From Boswellia sacra (Eukaryota; Streptophyta; Magnoliopsida; Sapindales; Burseraceae), in NCBI GenBank assembly GCA_013180625.2, contig SNVD02011507.1, forward strand, positions 620,001 through 684,000: a stretch of 64,000 bases of DNA. The letters are read 5' to 3'. Positions 1 to 13,030 of this stretch are shown here, piece by piece; the first letter of the stretch is position 1; each line of letters opens with the position of its first letter. The notes under the pieces are model-generated. The model had not been told where the DNA came from, ran no database searches, and saw only the letters and a program-made list of their open reading frames with translations. The position numbers and the translations under genes are program-made.

Positions 1-780
1 TAAGAGCTGTTGGTGCAATTGATGGAACTTTAATTCATGCAATTATTTCAATCGATAATCAAATATCATACAGAGGTTGCGGGAGAATAGAATGTTTTCA
101 GAATGTATTAGCAATTTGTGACTTTGACATGATGTTTAAATATGTTGTTATTGGATGGGAAGGAATAGCGCATGATTCAAGGATTTTGATTGAAACTATT
201 AATGACTCGAGACATAATTTTCCAATGCCACCACCAGGTACATTTTTCATAATTATTTTAGTTCTATAATTTGTATTTTATTCATATTGTTTACTTAAAT
301 TAATAATTATTTTTGTAGATCAATATTATTTAGTTGATACTGCATATACACACACAAGAGGATTTATGGCACCATATCGTTATGTTCGATATTGGTTAAA
401 AGACTTTCATGTTAGTGGTTGAGCAAATGGAAAGGAGGAAACGTTTAACCATTGTCATGCTAAACTTTGAAATATAATTGAACGTACTTTTGGAGTATTG
501 AAGGCTCGTTTCCCAATATTAAAAAAAATGACACCATACTATTTGATCACAAAAAGGAATAGTGATAGCATATCTCATGTTACATAATTTTCTTAGAAAG
601 ATGTCAATTGCAGATGTATTATTTTCTAAATTTGATGATGAAAACGTTCAACCAGAGGATGATAAAGCATATCAAAATCAAATATCAACCACAAGTCAAT
701 CTGATAGAGTGTCAGAGCAAGCTTTTATGCGCCAACTTGGGGATCAAATTGCTAATCAATTATTTCAAATTTACAATTAA
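1..780 (+). pseudogene. PIF/Harbinger transposase, 3' part, decayed
   Basis: The window opens inside a DDE transposase of the PIF/Harbinger type (DDE_Tnp_4, ALP1-like). Visible are the first catalytic Asp in GAIDGTLIHA, the second Asp in AHDSRIL and the Glu in IIERTFGVLKARFPIL. An intron with GT..AG borders lies at about 235-319. The reading frame is broken by TGA stops near 421 (after DFHVSG) and 470 (just before NIIERTF) and by a one-base shift near 555, after which the C-terminal part reads MIAYLMLHNFLRK to the stop at 780. The 5' half and left end lie outside the window. The family normally encodes an endonuclease that works with a Myb-like partner protein; this copy cannot make a full protein. 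Confidence 0.85.
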
Positions 781-1045
781 TTTTTTATGGTCTTGCCACA
801 ATGAAGAATTTTAATAATTATGGTTTTGAGATTGGTTTATTTATTACTTATATTTTTTTGTTATTTTTATTAACGTAATTTAGTTAAATTATCTAATTTA
901 AAGAAAAAATTGGTTAATAATTGACAAGAATAAATTTAAATAAAATATAATTAATTAGAAAGTAAAAATAAATTTATTAATAAAATATAATCAATAAATA
1001 TTAAATTTATAGTTATTTATAATTTGCTCTAAGTTTATTAAATAA

Positions 1046-1325
1046 TTATTTTTTAAAGGATTGTAACAAATATAGTATTAACTCTTTAATAAAAAAGAAT
1101 TTTGGTTTAATTTTATTAAATATTTAGTTTTTAAAGGATTGTAATAAATATAATATTAACTATTTAAATGAAAAAGAATTTTTATTTAATTTTAGTAAAT
1201 ATTTATTTTTAAAAGGTTTGTAAGAAATACAATATTAATTATTTAAATAAAAAAGAATTTTGGTTTAATTTTATTAACTATTTAATTTTTAAAGGATTGC
1301 AATAAATATGATATAAACGTTTTAC
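1046..1325. repeat. Tandem repeat, 78-79 bp unit, about 3.5 copies
   Basis: The motif TTTTAAAGGATTGTAA recurs with starts near 1051, 1129, 1208 and 1287, followed each time by an AT-rich stretch with AAAAAGAATTTT. The copies differ at scattered bases. It lies in the 3' flank of the first Harbinger transposase and may be part of that element. Confidence 0.75.
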
Positions 1326-2082
1326 ATTTCAACAGGTAAAAAAGTCACATTAAAGATAAAATATTTTTTTACCACTTTTTTTAAATGATATCTAAAAGAG
1401 CAAACAAATATCCTATTAAGTTATGTAAATTAAGTTCTAAAAAGTGTTTACATTTAAAAAATGTTAAGTGATTGAAATAAACATCACCTAAGTCTCCTTT
1501 TTAATCTCTCCTGATTTCTGGCTTTTGACGAGACATATCTCTTTCTCTGGCTTTGTAATCTTTTTCCCATTTTGTTTGAGCTTGGGAGATACAAAATCTT
1601 CAACAAATGGAGTCATTCAAATCTAGTTATACCTTCTTAAATGTCTCATCTTTTAAGCAGGGAGACATCTATCGAAATCATCCATTATTAGATAATTTTT
1701 TATTTTTATCATTTAATTAAATTTTTTTTGCACGGTAACGTACTCGGTAATTGTGAATTGGCAAGGATGATGAATCAATTAGATGTGTGAAAAGAGATTG
1801 ATATTTTTCCTTTTGAACTCAACTTTTTGAGGCATTTTAATTTGTCTGAATTTTCTTGCCACTAATTAACTTGGAAATGTTGGTTTTTTAGGTCTATTGA
1901 CAAATGGAAATGCTTGTTTCCTCAGAGCTTTCGCCTTCGCCGGGCTTGAAAGCTTTTGCTGCTTTAATCCTTCCTTGGATACATGAGACCGCAATTTTAT
2001 TCATGCATCAAAAATTAGTTTGTCAATCTCTACATTGTTTCAAAATATTCCATATAAAAACACAATTTTCTTCTCTAGCTCT
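1326..2082. other. Intergenic stretch without a recognised gene
   Basis: AT-rich DNA. A short open stretch at about 1890-2080 looks weakly protein-like but matches no family I know. No RNA gene or clear transposon end was seen here. Confidence 0.5.
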
Positions 2083-2086
2083 TCAA

Positions 2087-2126
2087 GGGGTGTTTAGTAT
2101 GGTGGTTTGATTGCTTGGGAATAGGA
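2087..2126 (+). repeat. Left terminal inverted repeat of the Harbinger element
   Basis: Starts GGGGTGTTTAGTATGG and pairs with the complement of 7425-7464, allowing one single-base gap. Confidence 0.7.
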
Positions 2127-2860
2127 ATGTGAAGACTAACTCATGTTTGGTTCGGTTAATAGGCTTTTTTATCCTTGGCATCTTAATAACTCATGGCTTT
2201 CAAATGCCCATTTTATGGGGTAATCTTAAGCCCTTCAAACATAAGAGTTTAAGATTGCAGGGAAACTGAAACTTGCTCCTTTACAGATAGAAACGTGACA
2301 TCCCTCAAGCCCTTCGTTCCTCTTCTTTAACCACAACGCAAATCAAACTCCATCTCCACAGGTTCGTCCTTTCTCCAACTTCGTTCTTCGTTCTTTGTTC
2401 TTTTTTACAAATGAAATATGTTGTATTTTTTATATATAATCTACTTCATAGATCCTTTTTTCTCTCTCTCTCTCTAGACCTTGCTTAACTCCTCTCTCTC
2501 TCATTCATAACCTAGAGACGCAGAAAAAGCTTGAATAAGGTACCTTTAAAATCCCTTTTTTTACCTTTTCTTTGGCTTGTTCTGCACTTAGTACTTAGTC
2601 TAATGCCCTCGAATCTGATTTTGGCTTGTTCTGCCCTCACTACCTCATATGCTCTCTTCCTCATAGCTTAATGCTTTATCAAGAAAAATCCTCTTGATGT
2701 ATGAGAAGAGGACAGTATTATTATTAAAAAAAAGGGCCTTCAATGATTCTGATTTATAGAGCCAAGTTCGTTGTGATGCAAAGTACTGTACAGAGATAAG
2801 AGATTTTTTGGTTTTTTAACCAATAAATTATTGTAGAAGTAAATAAACTACAATTTAAGC

Positions 2861-3175
2861 CTAAAGAGCGAGGATGGACATTGAAGTAGAGCCAAGAGTT
2901 AAAGCAATTAATGATGCCTTCTTCATCCATGTATGAGAACTCATCAACTTGTTATGGAAAAAATCTATAGCTATAAGATCAACCAAGCCCATGTATATCA
3001 GTATTCCGAAAGATAAAGACCCCAATAGCCCTTCCATTATCAAAGCATTAGGGTTACTGTCATCGCAACCCATCGTTGAGAAAATGATCATGCCTAACAC
3101 TATCCCTATCAGTGCTGCCACTGAAAACATAGAGCACATATATGCCATTGTTCCAAAGCTGAATCCTACTTGCAA
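2861..3175 (-). pseudogene. ZIP zinc/iron transporter, C-terminal exon fragment
   Basis: About 104 residues match the last three membrane spans of plant ZIP/IRT transporters: [13 protein letters not shown], then [10 protein letters not shown], then [34 protein letters not shown] and [14 protein letters not shown]. These proteins normally move Zn2+, Fe2+ or related ions across membranes and are about 330-380 aa. Only the final exon is present, with no upstream exons, and the usual tail SILALWA is cut by a TAG where Trp is expected. It lies inside the Harbinger element and opposite to its transposase, so it is best explained as a captured host gene fragment. Family assignment is secure; the capture model is inference. 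Confidence 0.8.
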
Positions 3176-4079
3176 TTATCACCATTAATAAATTACTTGG
3201 TCATGTTCTTTCCATCTAGCGACTAGCTAGTGCATGCTACCCGAAAGTTTATATTGTTAGTGATGGCTAGTCAATAACCATAGCTTGCTATATTCTCATT
3301 AAGTGGCTGAATTTTTTGCTCCTTAACATTCCTAACCGACTTAATTTCTTCTAGAATTTGCTTGCCCATGCTGCCACCTAGCCTTTTGTCTTGACAGCTC
3401 ATCCCAATGAATTTTAACTTAGAAACTATATTTTCAATAAGTCACGTTGACAGTGAAATGTGGCCTAATCCCTTTCATATAAATTATACCAATTGTGCTA
3501 GTTACACAAAAGACTTCCATACTAATAATCATTGAACAACTTGCATAAAATTGAGTATATCTTTGTCTAGGAATTTTAGATGCATGAACTGTAAAATTCT
3601 TTAAAAACTAGACATCTAAAGTTACTCTAAAATTTAAAAGTTGAATTTTAAAAAAGTCATTAATTTAGTATTTTGGCACGAATGCAAAAGGGTAAGAATG
3701 ATAGGAACCAAAATGCAATTGTCAATAAAATAGAAGTCTTTTACTTTTATGTTTAAATTCTCACTTGCTATATTTTACTTTTTATTTGTGTTGCTAAAGT
3801 AATATATCATTCTCAAAAAGATGAAACTACATATATTTCTACATTAGCAATGAAATATCAAATGGTTGATTGAATCATTGTTCATGCATATATATTTCAT
3901 ACTCTATGTAGGTTATTGCTCGTCTTCCATTGGTTGCAAAGAAAGAATTTTAGCAATTTTAACTCAATATATGGAAATGTTAAATGAGATGACATTTTGT
4001 TTTATTCTCATAATATTTACTATCATTTGTAGAAAACGCTCACGTAAAATGCATTTCTTGATGGCTCTTTCCATAGGCA

Positions 4080-5225
4080 TCAAATACGAGAACTAAATGT
4101 TTTTAAATTGATTCATGCTAGTGACCTTGCATGTGTAGAAAGTACTCGTATGAATAGGAAAACATTTGCTATTTTGTGTCACCATCTTAGAACTATTGGG
4201 GGGCTTGAAGGGAACAAAAAATATGGATGTCGAAGAAATGGTCGCAATATTCTTGCATACTATTGCTCATGATGTTAAGAATAGAATTATGAGGCATCAA
4301 TTTGCAAGTTTGAGGGAAACAGTTAGTAGACAATTCAATAGTGTCTTAAATGCTTTGTTACGTGCCCATGTGTTACTACTAAAGAGGTTTGAGCCAGTTC
4401 TTCATAATTCAACTAATGCAAGGTGGAAATAGTTTTGCAATTGCTTAAGAGCATTAGATGGGACATACATTAAGGTCAATGTGTTTGCATTAGATCAGCC
4501 TAGGTATCGAACTAGAAAGAATGAAATCACTACTAATGTATTAGGAGTGGTTTCACAAGATATGCAATTTATTTACGTCTTGCCTGAATGGGAAGGATCA
4601 GCTGCTGACTCAAGAGTCTTACGAGATGCTATATGAAGGACAAATGGGTTAAAAGTTCCAAAAGGTAAATATTTTCTTCCTCTTTTCACTTATATTATGC
4701 GAGCTAACATAACTTATTTTTTCTAATATAATTGTTAAATGATTTGCAAGATATTACTACCTCTTTGATATTGGGTATCCCAATGGTGAGGGTTTCTTAA
4801 CACTATATAGAGGACAACTTTATCATCTAAATGATTGGGATATCCCAACTAATACTCTAGCTAAATTTTTTAACATGAAACACTCTTCTGCAAGAAATGT
4901 AATAGAGAGAGCATTTGGCTTGTTGAAAGGAAGATGGGCAATTCTTAGAGGTCGATCATACTATCCTGTCAAAGTCCAATGTCGAATTATCTTGGCATGT
5001 TGTCTCCTTTATAACTTGATCAGAAGAGAAATGCCTGTAGATCCTTTAAAACAAGTATTGGAGGCAAATAATCGTAATGATATTGAGAGTAATAATGGTA
5101 AGAAAAATGACAGCATAGGCAGTGACCATTATACATATATTGAAACATCAAATGCTTGGAGTGAGTGGAGGGACAGGATGGCTAGAGAAATGTTTAAGCA
5201 ATGGCAAATGAACCGACATTCATAA
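4080..5225 (+). pseudogene. PIF/Harbinger transposase, decayed
   Basis: Reading begins recognisably at RHQIRELNVFKLIHASDL, continues through MNRKTFAILCHHLRTIGG and MDVEEMVAIFLHTIAHD, then the DDE domain: first Asp in CLRALDGTYIKV, second in GSAADSRVLRDAI, Glu in SSARNVIERAFGLLKGRW. A one-base shift lies near 4200, a TAG replaces an expected Trp codon at about 4430 (after NARWK), and a TGA interrupts after RDAI near 4635. A small intron is likely at about 4665-4750. The C-terminal part (4875-5225) is uninterrupted. The residues that make up the catalytic triad survive, but the breaks rule out a full-length product. Confidence 0.85.
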
Positions 5226-5518
5226 AATTTGGCATAGAGTTGCATTATTATGTTTGGAAATGTTTGTGGTTGTGTTTGAACAATTGTAGTAAGAACAATA
5301 CCGTTTTAGATGAACATTTTCATGCCTTTGAATTGATGGTGAATGAACATTTTTGTTGCTTTGGTTTGAAAGTTTAATATTTTCATATTTATCTTTATAA
5401 CAGTATATCCATTTGATATATATATATTGTTAGTTCAATTTATAGCACCTACGGTTTTAATATCTTTTTTATTTTTTTTCTTGTTAACTGTATGTGAGAT
5501 ATATCTGTCTTCAGTAGA

Positions 5519-6547
5519 ATGGATGCTCCGAACCAACCAACATCTAATTATAGAAAAAAACATCAACGGACTGCAGTTGAGGATACCAAGTTGGTATAGT
5601 GTTTGTTAGAGATATGTAATAGTGAAAAATGGAAAGCGGATAATGGGACTTTCAAACCAAGCTACCTACAATAGTTAGAAAAAACGATTTATAAGAAGAT
5701 TCCTGGTTGTGGATTTCGAGGCCAACCTCACATTGATTCATGCATTAAGGTAATGAAGAAACAATTCAATGCAATTTGTGAGATGTTAGGACCTGCTGCA
5801 AGTGATTTTGGTTGGAATGATGACCTCAAATGTGTGGTGGCTGAAAAAAGTGTGTTTGATGATTAGCTTAAGGTAATGATTTCTCTAATTTTTCAATTGT
5901 CTTTAACTTGTAACAAATTTAAAGCATTTTGTTCCACTTATTCTTGACTAATGATTGTTTTATGTTAATTAACAATTACACAGAGTCATCCAAATGCAAA
6001 AGGCTTAAGGAACAAAGTATTTCCTCATTTTGATGATTAGGGAACTGTGTTTGGGAAGGATCGTGCTAATGGACAAGGCATAATGGGTTTTTCTGAAACA
6101 GTTGAAGAGATTGAGAAAAAGGATGAGATTGATCAACATGTTGAGTCTGATCCGTTCAACCCAATTGATGAGTTTATGGATACTACAAGCATGAGTCACA
6201 CAAGTACTCCATTAGGTTCATCACAAACAGGTGAAAAAACTAGGAAAAGATCTAGAAATGGAGATCCATTGGTAGATATGTTGAATAGCACGGTAGAAAA
6301 ATTTGGTCAAATACAAGTTGCTGCAAGTGAGAATATTAAAAGAATTGTTGATGCCTTTCAATTTGAAGCTGATGGGGCTGCTAAGAGGATGAAACTATTT
6401 GATGAACTTAAGAAAGTTGATGGGCTAACGAACGCACAAAGAGTTAAAGTTGGACAACTTCTTGTCCAAAATCAAGCTAATATAGATTATTTCTTTACGT
6501 TGGATGATGAATTCAAGCTTGAATTTCTTCTTGGACTATTGGGATGA
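5519..6547 (+). pseudogene. Harbinger-associated Myb/SANT-like protein, decayed
   Basis: This is the second gene of the element. The start MDAPNQPTSNYRKK leads into a Myb/SANT-like (Myb_DNA-bind_3) domain with GCGFRGQPHIDSCIKVMKK and AICEMLGPAASDFGWND, then SHPNAKGLRNKVFPHFDD, and a C-terminal half rich in Ser/Thr and charged residues (6047-6547, uninterrupted). Such proteins bind transposon ends and bring the transposase to DNA. Stops interrupt the first half: after EDTKLV, after PSYLQ, in VFDD-LK and after PHFDD. An intron is likely at about 5872-5985. It lies about 290 bp after the transposase on the same strand. Confidence 0.8.
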
Positions 6548-7424
6548 GATAAAATGAAACTTTTGTAGTATTTTGACAAACTTTGATATTGATGGCATTT
6601 TGGTTATTTTTGTAGGTGATGACTTTAGAACCTTTGGATGGTATTCTAACATGGATGGAACTTTTGGCTAGATACTTTATTGAATGTTAGAAACTTTGAT
6701 AATAACTTTTGACATATTTCTTGTATTAGAATGGAACTTTAATCACCTTCCTTTGGAAATAGAATCATGATGCCTTGTTTTTGAACTTTTATTACACTTT
6801 TATGAAATTTGTAACATTTTTCTGGCATTCTTCCCAATAATTAGCTTTTTTTAATCATTTATGATCAAAGATTTGTTGTGGGCTTGCATTTTGTTTCATT
6901 TTTGTTAGTAGATAACATTGATATTGGTGGAGTTGTTAGAAGCTTGACAATGCAAACATTTGCTATGAAATGAACAACTTGGGGATGGAAATGTACAAAA
7001 AAGTGTAAATACTAGTCTACATGTTATTTATTTTTTTAATAATTAAAACTGATTTTTTAACACTTTTTTGTCTAACCTTTATAATATAGCTTATAGAGAT
7101 TTATTAATAAATTTAAAATAGTTTAAAAAAATTGATCATTTATATTTAATTTTAAAATATTTAAAATTATTATCCTCAAATTTTTAATTTTTTTATTGCA
7201 TACTACAACATGAAAATAAAAGTATCTTTTACATATTACAAAAATTTTAAATCTAAAGCTTACTCACATTTTGATCAAGTTTATCACAATTTTGTGTATA
7301 ATCAAACACAGTAATCTGATTTCCTCAGGAATCAAGAATAAGATTCCCATGGACAACCAAACACAGTAATATTTCTTTTTCAAGAATCAGATTTCTATAT
7401 TCTATTTTCTCAGAAATATGAAAC

Positions 7425-7464
7425 CTATTTCCATGAAACTAAACCCCCCATACCAAACGTCCCC
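7425..7464 (-). repeat. Right terminal inverted repeat of the Harbinger element
   Basis: On the minus strand it reads GGGGACGTTTGGTATGG, matching the left end at 2087. Confidence 0.7.
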
Positions 7465-7468
7465 TCAA

Positions 7469-8712
7469 GCATTACCATTGCCCTTTTTGCCAATTCGCCG
7501 ACAAAGTTGAACGTAGATATCTGCTAGCACTTTGGTTTGATTTGAAGTTCTTGACGTAGTTAGATAATGTAATAATTTTTTTTTTCCGCTACGCTTATTA
7601 AGATGCCCCAGGATTTATTGCATTGTTATCTGCAGGTATCCAATTCCTGGAATAGTTTAGGCAATGCTACAGTAGGTTTTACAATGGCAGGTGCATAATG
7701 ATTAACTAATTAATTATTATAAATATTTTTACCTTTTTAATTGAAGACAATCCTTATTTTATTATTTTAAAAAGTCATAACAGTTGCTAAAAGGGTATTT
7801 CAGTCATACTGTGAAACTTTTCTTCTCTCTCTTGCTTCTGATATTTGTGACTTGTCAGATGGTTCCGCACCTTTTGAGTTAACGGTTGCAATTCAAATTG
7901 AGGGGGCCATTTGGCATATTGAAAAGTACAGGGGCAAAATGGTATTTAAGCAAACCTTAGGAGTCAGCATCCCATTCTCATAATCGTGCTAATTAATTAA
8001 TTACTTAGAGAGATTGTTTCATTAAAAATTTACCTAAGCACATGTGGTTGGCTTTTAATTAAAAATAGAGTAAAATATTGTCAATTTAAATTGTAAAATA
8101 TTATTTAATAAAATTTATATAGAATTTGTGAGAAATAATAAAAAAAGAAAAAGATTTGGTTATAAAATATGATTTAAAGAATTTATATAGACAATGTTCA
8201 AAATAATTATATAAAAAGAAATAATTATAAAATATTATTTGATTAATTTATATAGATAATATTAGAAATAATTCAAAAAAATTGATTATAAAATAATAAT
8301 AATTAAATATTATAAAATAATAATGCATATACCCTATTTGGTCATTTATACTTAATAAAAATTATAGCAACAACAATTTCAAACACCTCTATTTTATTTT
8401 TAAAAAGTAATATTTTTTAAAATTTGATTTATCAAAAACTCTTTCGCTTTTTCTTTTAAAGTTGATTTTTTCTATATCAAAGTAGAAATTACTTTTTTTC
8501 ACAACAACAGTAACCTCAAAATGTCTTTTAGACCTAATTTTATATTTATTAACTAAAAATAATATCCAAGTACAAAATAGAGAGAGACCATTTTTGGAGG
8601 AATAATTATACAAATTGAGGGACCAAAAATAAAAATGAAGTTTTAGGATAAAAATAATAATTAAACAAATACTTACATGATTCTCTAAAAAAATTATTCG
8701 CCAAGCCACATA
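7469..8712. other. Intergenic region without a recognised gene
   Basis: Mostly AT-rich. A short moderate-GC part at about 7470-7700 has no coding pattern I could identify. The degenerate repeat at 8085-8300 is listed separately. Confidence 0.5.
8085..8300. repeat. Degenerate AT-rich tandem repeat, about 65-70 bp unit
   Basis: Three imperfect copies each contain TATAAAATAT or GTAAAATATT, then TTTATATAGA, then AAATAAT and a poly-A run, with starts near 8091, 8160 and 8228. Confidence 0.5.
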
Positions 8713-10289
8713 TTAGATATACCTAAAAAAACTTTTATTTCTAAAATCATTTGAAGAAGTCGAACAATCATACCCTAAATCAAGTACATATATGACATGA
8801 TTAATTAACAAGAAATTAATTAATCTCCGGGGATTGATAACACTGCACGTCTTTCTAATCTCTCCCCGTTTGCCTGTAACAACCCCAATCGCTCCCAATC
8901 GCTTCATTGACTTGGCGAATTCAGTGAAGAACTTAGTTTGATTGCCCATCAGCTCCAAAACAATATTTCTTGCACCCTAATTGTTTAGAAGGGCAGCTTC
9001 GGATTGCAAGAGGCCCTTGTTCTGGTTAAGGAGAACTTAGTAATGAGTATCAAAGTCCCTTGAACTTCCGGAGTCCATCTTTACTGTGTTTGTGTTGTCG
9101 TCAAGGCTCCGGCATTTGGTCTTCAAGAAAGCAGCATTGGTTGGGTCCAATGAAGGGTCTTGACCTGATCCTCTTTCTGTGAAATTGTAGAGCCTCTTGC
9201 TGAACAGTTTTCAGCGCCCTATTCAGATTGTGTGTGCACCTAAACAGTGCCAATTACTCGATCGTCAGGTTGTTTCTATATACGATATAAAATGCTTAAT
9301 TATCTGAATTACAATATCTTGGTTGATGCATGCCTTGGCTAGGCTTTGAATTATTTAGATTGAAATATACCTGATAGGACCACAAGGTCCCGGACTGGGA
9401 GGCCTCTGCTGTTGAAGTTTTGCTTGAGCTGGGTGAAGTTGGCGAAAGGTGAAGGAATATTATCTACGAATTCGGAAGCTCGGGACACTCTGCCATCTCT
9501 TCTACCAGTAGGTACTTCCCAAATTGGTTTGTCAAACTGCAAACGTTGTTTCAAATGAATGTACGCAATTTAGAAGGGATTTAACTTTTCTGTACGTGCC
9601 TGTGTTTATATATGCAAGTGTATACTGTTTAATTACAGTACAGAAGAGAGTACTGTTAATTTACTTGAAATGAAACCGAGTCTCTAGAGGCCAAAGCGAC
9701 AATATCCGCACAAGATACAGCCCCTGGACATTCATTCTCGAGCTCTGCTTTTATGTCTTCGATAAAATCAAAACCTGACAGAACTAGATTACGAAATGTA
9801 TCCTTCTCTGCCGTGCTATTCGCAGTTGAGTTTGTCAAAATCGAAGCATCACAACCCTGAAAATTCGAATAGCAATGCATATGTGAATACAACAATTTTT
9901 AGTGAAAAAAGCTCAAGTTAAAATAATAAGAAGCTATAATTGAAATGACTCAACTGATCATAAGCATGTTTGCGTGGAAATAAGAGTGAAGTAAGAATGC
10001 TTTGCTTATGGCGTGCATCAAGGCAATTTCAGATCAACATTTAGTTTCATTTCCATGTTATATATATGCACTTTACCCTGACAAAGCAGTCATGAAAATG
10101 CATTCTCAGGAGCTTGGCAGATAAGTTGGGGTTGCGGGAGACATGTTTCCAGGTCTGAGACCCGATAATGTCCTCGGCATAAGGACATGTTTCCTTGTAG
10201 AAATTCTTCTTTAGAAAATTTCCTCAGCAAATTCCAATAAAACGAAAGGCAATTTCTGCACAGACAAACAAAAGAAAGCCAGCCTTCAT
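8713..10289 (-). pseudogene. Class III peroxidase, tandem copy with in-frame stops
   Basis: Four exons read on the minus strand: 10077-10289, 9665-9856, 9371-9536 and from 9239 down. Exons 2 and 3 are 192 and 166 nt, exactly as in the intact neighbour. The distal motif LRMHFHDCFVR, the second-exon start GCDASIL and the proximal His after LSGAHTI are kept. TGA (10224-10226) interrupts exon 1 at the end of the signal peptide; exon 4 has two TGA, one TAA and one TAG; the normal end codon is lost, so the frame runs on to 8713. I see no frameshift. Secreted class III peroxidases oxidise phenolics with H2O2 in the cell wall; this copy cannot yield an active enzyme without readthrough. Confidence 0.85.
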
Positions 10290-10389
10290 CTGTAAAGCCT
10301 TCGTTAACCAAACTAGGGTTTAAGAGCGAATACGAATCTTTATTCTCTAACAACGTCCCACAATGCAATAGATTCAGTAAGGCTCCTTC

Positions 10390-10395
10390 TATATA
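10390..10395 (-). promoter_or_regulatory. TATA box of the peroxidase pseudogene
   Basis: The minus strand reads GTGTATATAGAAGG about 100 bp before the ATG, at almost the same distance as the TATA box of the intact neighbour. Confidence 0.5.
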
Positions 10396-10680
10396 CACGT
10401 GTGCATATCTTCTAGAGTGATATTTTTCTCGAAGAAAATAATTAAAAAAAATGAGATGTTTTTATTGATAAACATATCTTACGGTAACATTAAAATGATT
10501 TGTCTAAATTAATGATCGGAAAGACACATATTGCCATTCCTTCGGATCAAAACAAATAAGCAGGCTGAGCCTTTTTTGACATTGACAATGCATGATAGAA
10601 ATTAAGCCTTAACCGGCTGTAATAGTTTTTACAGCAATTTATTCGATAAAAAACAATTACAAACAATCCTAGACTTAAAA

Positions 10681-10699
10681 ATATATATATATATATATC
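10681..10699. repeat. (AT)n microsatellite
   Basis: Uninterrupted AT dinucleotides downstream of the intact peroxidase gene. Confidence 0.9.
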
Positions 10700-10752
10700 A
10701 ATTACAACAATGCCCAAGAAACCCAAATCAATCGACTGAAACATTAATTTAA

Positions 10753-12294
<1,542 letters not shown>

Positions 12295-12414
12295 CTCTAC
12301 AGCCTTATTTAGCACTGCCCAACTGATCCTCTCAATTTATTTTGCTTCTATATGCTCAGGAAATGCAACTCCGAATCTCTAAACAACAATGCAGAAGACG
12401 CAGTGTAAGCTCTC

Positions 12415-12423
12415 CTTATATAG
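12415..12423 (-). promoter_or_regulatory. TATA box of the intact peroxidase gene
   Basis: The minus strand reads GTCTATATAAGGAG about 120 bp before the ATG, giving an expected transcription start near 12385. Confidence 0.65.
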
Positions 12424-12734
12424 ACGCTCAAGGCATCTTTCCTACCTAACGATAATGTTGAATAATGTATACTTGAGAGAGTGGCAATGATTAGATTGAT
12501 TTTTGTAATTCCATGCATTCACCATAACCTTATATTTCTTTATGCATTTGGGGAAATCTATCCCGTTTTTAGATAGTTATTAATTTGGACAAACAATTAA
12601 AAGAGGATAATTCGCAGAATGTAGTGACAACGAGAGTTAGCCATCTATAACTATACACATTTTTATATTAGATAAATGGTATCAACAAAAAAATTATTAG
12701 AACGTTTCTGATAAGAATGACTTGAGAACATGTC

Positions 12735-13030
12735 AATAAACAATTAATGATTGAACTTTTCATTAATTTCCAGGTCAAACATGATTAAATATTGTTAATT
12801 AATTAGAAGCCATCTATTAGCTTTATCAATTGTAGCCTACACCCAACTAATTAGGTATATAGATTAATTTAAATTAGAAGCCCACTCCTTAGCTAGCAAA
12901 AAGCGATATTTGTAACGCACAGATTAATAGATATAAAGCACTGAATATTGAACTTTTATATATGAATAAACAATCAATGATTGAACTTTTATTAATTTCC
13001 AGGTCAAACACGATTTAATATTGTTAATAA
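12735..13030. repeat. Direct repeat, two copies of about 66 bp
   Basis: Copies at 12735-12800 and 12965-13030 share AATAAACAAT, AATGATTGAACTTTT and ATTAATTTCCAGGTCAAACA followed by ATTGTTAAT. They lie 230 bp apart in the peroxidase upstream region. No transposon ends were recognised. Confidence 0.75.

Larger units (their letters stand above)
2087..7464 (+). mobile_element. PIF/Harbinger DNA transposon, about 5.4 kb
   Basis: The ends form an imperfect terminal inverted repeat of about 40 bp. Left reads GGGGTGTTTAGTATGGTGG from 2087; the right end read on the other strand from 7464 gives GGGGACGTTTGGTATGGGG; about 31 of 40 positions agree. TCAA occurs directly outside both ends (2083-2086, 7465-7468). 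Family elements usually duplicate a 3-bp TWA-like target, so this flank is acceptable but not textbook. Inside are a transposase and a Myb/SANT-like protein gene in the same orientation, the standard two-gene set of plant Harbingers, both decayed. The first kilobase also holds an antisense ZIP transporter fragment. Confidence 0.75.

Noticed and set aside
12295..12315. Upstream GTG start for the intact peroxidase.
   Set aside because: Plant nuclear genes rarely start at GTG, and the ATG at 12294 begins a typical signal peptide.
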